From Daphnia carinata (Eukaryota; Arthropoda; Branchiopoda; Diplostraca; Daphniidae): a stretch of 64,000 nucleotides of DNA. A model generated the notes under the pieces. The model did not search any database, was not told the DNA's origin, and saw only the letters and a list, made by a program, of their open reading frames with translations. Position numbers and translations under genes: made by a program. This document shows, one piece after another, positions 60,108-64,000 of the stretch. The stretch's first letter is position 1. Every line of letters starts with the position of its first letter. The DNA is taken from assembly GCF_022539665.2 (NCBI RefSeq), contig NC_081333.1, positions 310,001-374,000 of the forward strand, in the 5' to 3' direction.

Positions 60108-60823
60108 ATGGATAAGATAATAAAACAAAAAAATGGTAAGTATAAACATTATTATATTGGTTTTCAATTATTAATTATTGTTTATTAGATCAAATTATGA
60201 AGCTGCAGGCCCAGTTATTGGAACAACACAAAATATTAGATAACAAAGCTAAGGATCGTAGGCCTAACACGTAATGATTCTATTCATTTGCTTTTATTCA
60301 TTCGTGTTTTGTAGCTCAAATTTTGAGTCTTCAAGCTCAGCTAGGGGAAAAGAACAAATTGGAACGGAACAGTTTCCAAACAGTGAAGGAGGTTTTTCAA
60401 AACTCATCTGTAACTGAACGTGAGGATGAGTTGGCATTAGGCGAACACAGCCAGGTACCTAAAGTTTTTAAATAAGAATTCAAAATAAGTATAGAATTTT
60501 AAAAAACAATTATTTATTGCTTAGTTATTCAGTCCACCACATGACAGTGTGTTAAATTTAAATTCTGTTAGTGCTGCACTAAAAGAATCGTTAGTAATAA
60601 GCTCATGCAGTGAAGGAACTGAACAATTGTGGGAACGTATTTGGGCCGAAAATGGGTGTGGTACAGAAACCCAGAAATGGCACAAGTTCAACATGAAACA
60701 TGGATTAGGTACTTTTCGGTTTTTTGTCTATCGAAAAAGTATTTTTAATGCTATTATTTTGCATTCACAGATTTTAACGGGGGATCAAATCAAGTCTGGA
60801 AGTGTTACAGGATGGAAGAGTGA
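60108..60823 (+). CDS. Small coiled-coil protein of unknown family
   Basis: Exons 60108-60135, 60189-60257, 60315-60454, 60525-60708 and 60771-60823 join in frame into 157 residues. A short coiled coil (MKLQAQLLEQHKILDNKAK, SLQAQLGEKNKLER) precedes an acidic/Ser segment and a conserved-looking GTETQKWHKFNMKHGLDFN block that ends WKCYRMEE. I do not recognise the family. The last exon enters the inverted repeat, whose arm begins at or before 60814, so the final residues and 3' end are shared with the inverted copy. An alternative reading frame over 60771-60869 stays open longer (SGSVTGWKSEPTDEKTLRV), so the true C-terminus is uncertain. The end of the second exon at gtaggc is the weakest splice call. 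Confidence 0.45.
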
Positions 60824-62032
60824 GCCTACAGATGAAAAAACACTGAGAGTGCATTACCGTAAGGTGTGAGGTAAATTAATAGAGTAATGCAAATTGCCTA
60901 ATGAGAAGTACCATCTTGTGTTAATGAATCCAGTACAACAGCAATCCTTTATAGTTCTGTCACAGCTAGAAGCCTCAAATAATTCTGCTTCTCTGTCTAA
61001 AGAACAACTTGTCCTTTACGTTCAGAGTGTTGGGGAAACTGGGTACTTAAATGGCCCTAAAGATGTTTTAATTTTGCTGCTATTGCAGAGATGAACATCA
61101 TACATGGACTCTTTAGGTATGAAAGGATTTTTCTTCAAATAATTTTGAATTTATGACGAAGAATTTCTCCTCCTTTTTGCCAACCAGGTCTTATCTACCA
61201 AAAAAAATTTTATCCAATAGGAAAGGATTTTCATGTACTGGGAACACAACTATCAACAATGCAACATTCTACAGGTGCTAGTTTATCATTCAAGAGCCTT
61301 ATACAATGAAGTTAATCTGCAATTTGTATGTCCTTTCCCAAGCTTCCACCAGAAGTTGAATCTATGAGTCATGTAAGTTCCATGATCAACAATTGATGTG
61401 TTTAACGGTGTTGTTTTTCTTTTCTCAATATAGGTTAATAGTAACATTGGATCTGAAAAGATTCTTGGTTGGGGCAAGACACTGAATAAATTGTATTGAT
61501 TGGATGGATGACATGACATTGCTATACTTAATTCGGATTCCCCAGACGGTATTTGATATTAAAAAAATTGAAGTGCATATCTGGGCTCCCTTCTTTTCTG
61601 AAGCCCCGTTTCCCCTTGACTCATAATAAGCCCGTAGGGGGTCATGCCCCTACTGTACGGTATATATAAAAACAACATATACCGAGGTTTGGAGGGCTCT
61701 GGCCGGAAAGGGGACGTGGGGTGCCGCTTCGTCCGATGATGTGTTCACGGAGGGTGATGTGGCTGCCCACAAATCCGAACTAAAGGTTAATCGCTCCTGT
61801 AAAAATGTTCCAAATCTTCAGCTCTTCTTCCGGCTTCTCTTAGCCAATCACCGGGTAATCTCCCCGGTGGGTCAACAAGGCAGTGTCTCCCCCTGCCTGG
61901 GTTGACGGCAACTTTTGAAAGGGCTATTGTGCCTTTTTAAAGTTGCAAAAATAATTGTAATGTGCAGAGAATTGTCAATAAAATTTTTTTTATAAAATAT
62001 TATTTGCAAAATTCGTTTCTTTCATTGTCTGT
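60814..62032 (+). repeat. Inverted repeat IR, left arm
   Basis: About 1.22 kb whose reverse complement forms 62780-64000. Where I compared them, the arms are identical except for one TG dinucleotide (gatgatgtgttcac here, gatgatgtgtgttcac in the other arm), which accounts exactly for the 2-bp length difference. Open stretches at 60894-61094 (+) and 61286-61519 (-) reappear unchanged in the other arm; I do not recognise them as proteins. The left boundary may lie further left, because the right arm leaves the window. Confidence 0.92.
61634..61946 (+). ncRNA. Cluster of strong hairpins, candidate structured RNA or 3' UTR (left arm)
   Basis: Perfect-stem hairpins at 61634-61653 (gtaggg... ccctac, 7 bp), 61658-61684 (cggtatat / atataccg, 8 bp), 61849-61869 (caccggg / cccggtg, 7 bp), 61871-61906 (gtcaac plus ggcag, pairing with ctgcc and gttgac) and 61908-61946 (gcaacttt / aaagttgc with inner pairing). 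A caataaaat poly(A)-like signal follows at about 61978. The same set, inverted, is at 62866-63180. I do not recognise a known RNA family; transcription is not shown by sequence. Confidence 0.4.
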
Positions 62033-62157
62033 GTTAGCTTTGTTCACACATTACATTAATCAATTTTTTTTTTGGCTTTGTTTTATTTGTTTTTGTCACA
62101 TTTGATGGTAAGGTGACGGGTATTGGTTTATCGTTTATCTGTAAGCATTCTATTATT

Positions 62158-62219
62158 ATCCAGGGATCGAACCCTGGATGTTCGGCATACCTCGCCGATG
62201 CTCTACCAATGAGCCACGA
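62158..62219 (-). pseudogene. tRNA-like remnant 1
   Basis: On the minus strand: A-box-like tggctcattggtagagc with a 4-bp D stem, an anticodon stem tcggc/gccga around loop gaggtat, and a B box ggttcgatccc. U33 is replaced by A, the T stem is out of register by one base and no acceptor stem is seen. Probably a decayed tRNA or the head of a SINE. Confidence 0.5.
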
Positions 62220-62348
62220 ATCATATGATTTTAAGTTGGCTTTTTTTTCTAGTCACTTGTGGACTTGCATTTATACTTAGAATAAAACTGAAATGCAATT
62301 CTGCAATATACTCTTGTACATTATTCTACTTCATTTTTACACATCTAC

Positions 62349-62409
62349 TGAGGTTTGAACCCAGGGTAACAGGTATCGCAGATAAAAGCTCTACCACAGA
62401 GCTAAGAAC
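62349..62409 (-). pseudogene. tRNA-like remnant 2
   Basis: On the minus strand: A box tagctctgtggtagagc and B box gggttcaaacc, both close to consensus. The anticodon arm is distorted and the acceptor stem is not recognisable. Confidence 0.4.
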
Positions 62410-62507
62410 CTTATGGAAGCTATAGAAAGATAAACATATAGTTGTGAAAAACTGCATAAACATCCAAGACGATAACATATGATATGCGATAATAAAAAAT
62501 TTAAATA

Positions 62508-62578
62508 TATCTCGTGGCTCAATGTTAGAGCATCGGCGTTGCACGCTGAATGTCTGGGGATCGGTTCCCATACGAGTA
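62508..62578 (+). pseudogene. tRNA-like remnant 3, Ala(TGC)-like
   Basis: Acceptor tatctcg can pair imperfectly with cgagta at the 3' end; D arm gctcaatgttagagc; anticodon stem tcggc/gctga around loop gttgcac, which gives U33 and anticodon TGC (Ala); T arm tggg...ccca with loop gatcggtt instead of the normal TTC. The damaged B box argues against a working gene. It is the mirror counterpart of remnant 1. Confidence 0.45.
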
Positions 62579-62779
62579 AAACAAAATACAAAATTACTTC
62601 ATAAAATATCCAGATTGTTCCTTGAATCTAAGTTGAACAATTCAAAGAGTGTAATAAATAATACTTACAGACAAACGATAAACCAATGGAAACAATGCTT
62701 ACCATCAAAGGTGACAAAAACAATAAAGGTGAATTAAGCAAGCTAAATATAAAAAGTGTAACGTATGAACACAGCGAAT

Positions 62780-64000
62780 ACAGACAATGAAAGAAACGAA
62801 TTTTGCAAATAATATTTTATAAAAAAAATTTTATTGACAATTCTCTGCACATTACAATTATTTTTGCAACTTTAAAAAGGCACAATAGCCCTTTCAAAAG
62901 TTGCCGTCAACCCAGGCAGGGGGAGACACTGCCTTGTTGACCCACCGGGGAGATTACCCGGTGATTGGCTAAGAGAAGCCGGAAGAAGAGCTGAAGATTT
63001 GGAACATTTTTACAGGAGCGATTAACCTTTAGTTCGGATTTGTGGGCAGCCACATCACCCTCCGTGAACACACATCATCGGACGAAGCGGCACCCCACGT
63101 CCCCTTTCCGGCCAGAGCCCTCCAAACCTCGGTATATGTTGTTTTTATATATACCGTACAGTAGGGGCATGACCCCCTACGGGCTTATTATGAGTCAAGG
63201 GGAAACGGGGCTTCAGAAAAGAAGGGAGCCCAGATATGCACTTCAATTTTTTTAATATCAAATACCGTCTGGGGAATCCGAATTAAGTATAGCAATGTCA
63301 TGTCATCCATCCAATCAATACAATTTATTCAGTGTCTTGCCCCAACCAAGAATCTTTTCAGATCCAATGTTACTATTAACCTATATTGAGAAAAGAAAAA
63401 CAACACCGTTAAACACATCAATTGTTGATCATGGAACTTACATGACTCATAGATTCAACTTCTGGTGGAAGCTTGGGAAAGGACATACAAATTGCAGATT
63501 AACTTCATTGTATAAGGCTCTTGAATGATAAACTAGCACCTGTAGAATGTTGCATTGTTGATAGTTGTGTTCCCAGTACATGAAAATCCTTTCCTATTGG
63601 ATAAAATTTTTTTTGGTAGATAAGACCTGGTTGGCAAAAAGGAGGAGAAATTCTTCGTCATAAATTCAAAATTATTTGAAGAAAAATCCTTTCATACCTA
63701 AAGAGTCCATGTATGATGTTCATCTCTGCAATAGCAGCAAAATTAAAACATCTTTAGGGCCATTTAAGTACCCAGTTTCCCCAACACTCTGAACGTAAAG
63801 GACAAGTTGTTCTTTAGACAGAGAAGCAGAATTATTTGAGGCTTCTAGCTGTGACAGAACTATAAAGGATTGCTGTTGTACTGGATTCATTAACACAAGA
63901 TGGTACTTCTCATTAGGCAATTTGCATTACTCTATTAATTTACCTCACACCTTACGGTAATGCACTCTCAGTGTTTTTTCATCTGTAGGCTCACTCTTCC
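62780..64000 (-). repeat. Inverted repeat IR, right arm (continues past window)
   Basis: Reverse complement of 60814-62032, including the hairpin cluster at 62866-63180 and the same two open stretches (63295-63528 on +, 63720-63920 on -). The last base of the window still matches 60814, so the true arm is longer. Confidence 0.92.
62866..63180 (-). ncRNA. Hairpin cluster, right-arm copy
   Basis: Inverted copy of 61634-61946, with all five stems intact and the extra TG outside the stems (about 63070). Same caveats as the left copy. Confidence 0.4.

Larger units (their letters stand above)
62033..62779. other. Spacer of the inverted repeat, with decayed inverted homology
   Basis: Separates the two arms. 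Its two halves still resemble each other in inverted orientation (tttttgtcac, ttgatggtaag and ttggtttatcgttt on the left; their complements on the right), but with many differences. It contains three tRNA-like sequences listed separately. Confidence 0.6.

Noticed and set aside
62508-62578. Functional tRNA-Ala(TGC) gene
   Set aside because: T loop lacks TTC, acceptor pairing is incomplete and the B box is damaged.
60814-64000. Dismissing the inverted repeat as a simple assembly palindrome
   Set aside because: The spacer halves carry diverged inverted homology and the arms differ by an indel, which a mirrored-read artefact would not produce; long reads are still needed to be sure.

Overview
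The window reads as nuclear DNA of an arthropod, most probably a branchiopod crustacean such as Daphnia. Genes are split by very short GT-AG introns (about 55-110 bp), spacing is tight, several promoters carry TCAGT initiators, and the conserved proteins are animal-type. No species-diagnostic marker is present, so the genus is inference. Coding models below were built by joining exons in phase; where I say the exons join in frame, I checked exon lengths and codon phase by hand.

Layout. 0-3 kb: the 3' part of eEF1A (+), then a convergent HRG1-type heme transporter (-). 3-14 kb is decayed and repeat-rich: a glycine/tyrosine-repeat secreted protein with in-frame stops, a headless WSCD-type sulfotransferase fragment, a coiled-coil fragment with a frameshift, a possible small secreted peptide (-), palindromic repeats, and one intact intronless gene with two tandem HEPN-like domains. 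14-39 kb is a mosaic of segmental duplications. It holds a WD40-only partial copy, an eIF4G-like gene whose upstream exons resemble VTA1/LIP5, a FHIT hydrolase with an added signal peptide (-), a secreted DUF4874/DUF4832 protein, and a 993-residue IRE1-like double-kinase/WD40 fusion. Two further VTA1-like pseudocopies and duplicated flanks lie between these genes.

39-43 kb shows no gene. 43-58.4 kb is a compact housekeeping block: CD63-like tetraspanin (+), UBE2E-type E2 (-), CDK10 (+), mitochondrial ribosomal protein mL42 (-), PQ-loop SLC66A3 (+), a thioredoxin-domain protein (-), FAPP1/PLEKHA3 (+), and a second thioredoxin-domain paralogue (+) in opposite orientation to the first. 58.4-64 kb holds repeats, a small unrecognised coiled-coil gene, and a large inverted repeat. 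Its arms are about 1.2 kb and near-identical, and the second arm runs off the window. Each arm carries a cluster of strong hairpins, and the 0.75 kb spacer contains three tRNA-like remnants.

The genes do not form one pathway. The housekeeping genes (translation elongation, ubiquitin conjugation, cell-cycle kinase, mitoribosome, membrane traffic) are independent units that share short intergenic promoters. The 12-34 kb section is different: HEPN, IRE1-like kinase/WD40 and eIF4G-like genes touch RNA or translational control by family, and all sit in or beside recently duplicated DNA. Any functional link between them is speculation.
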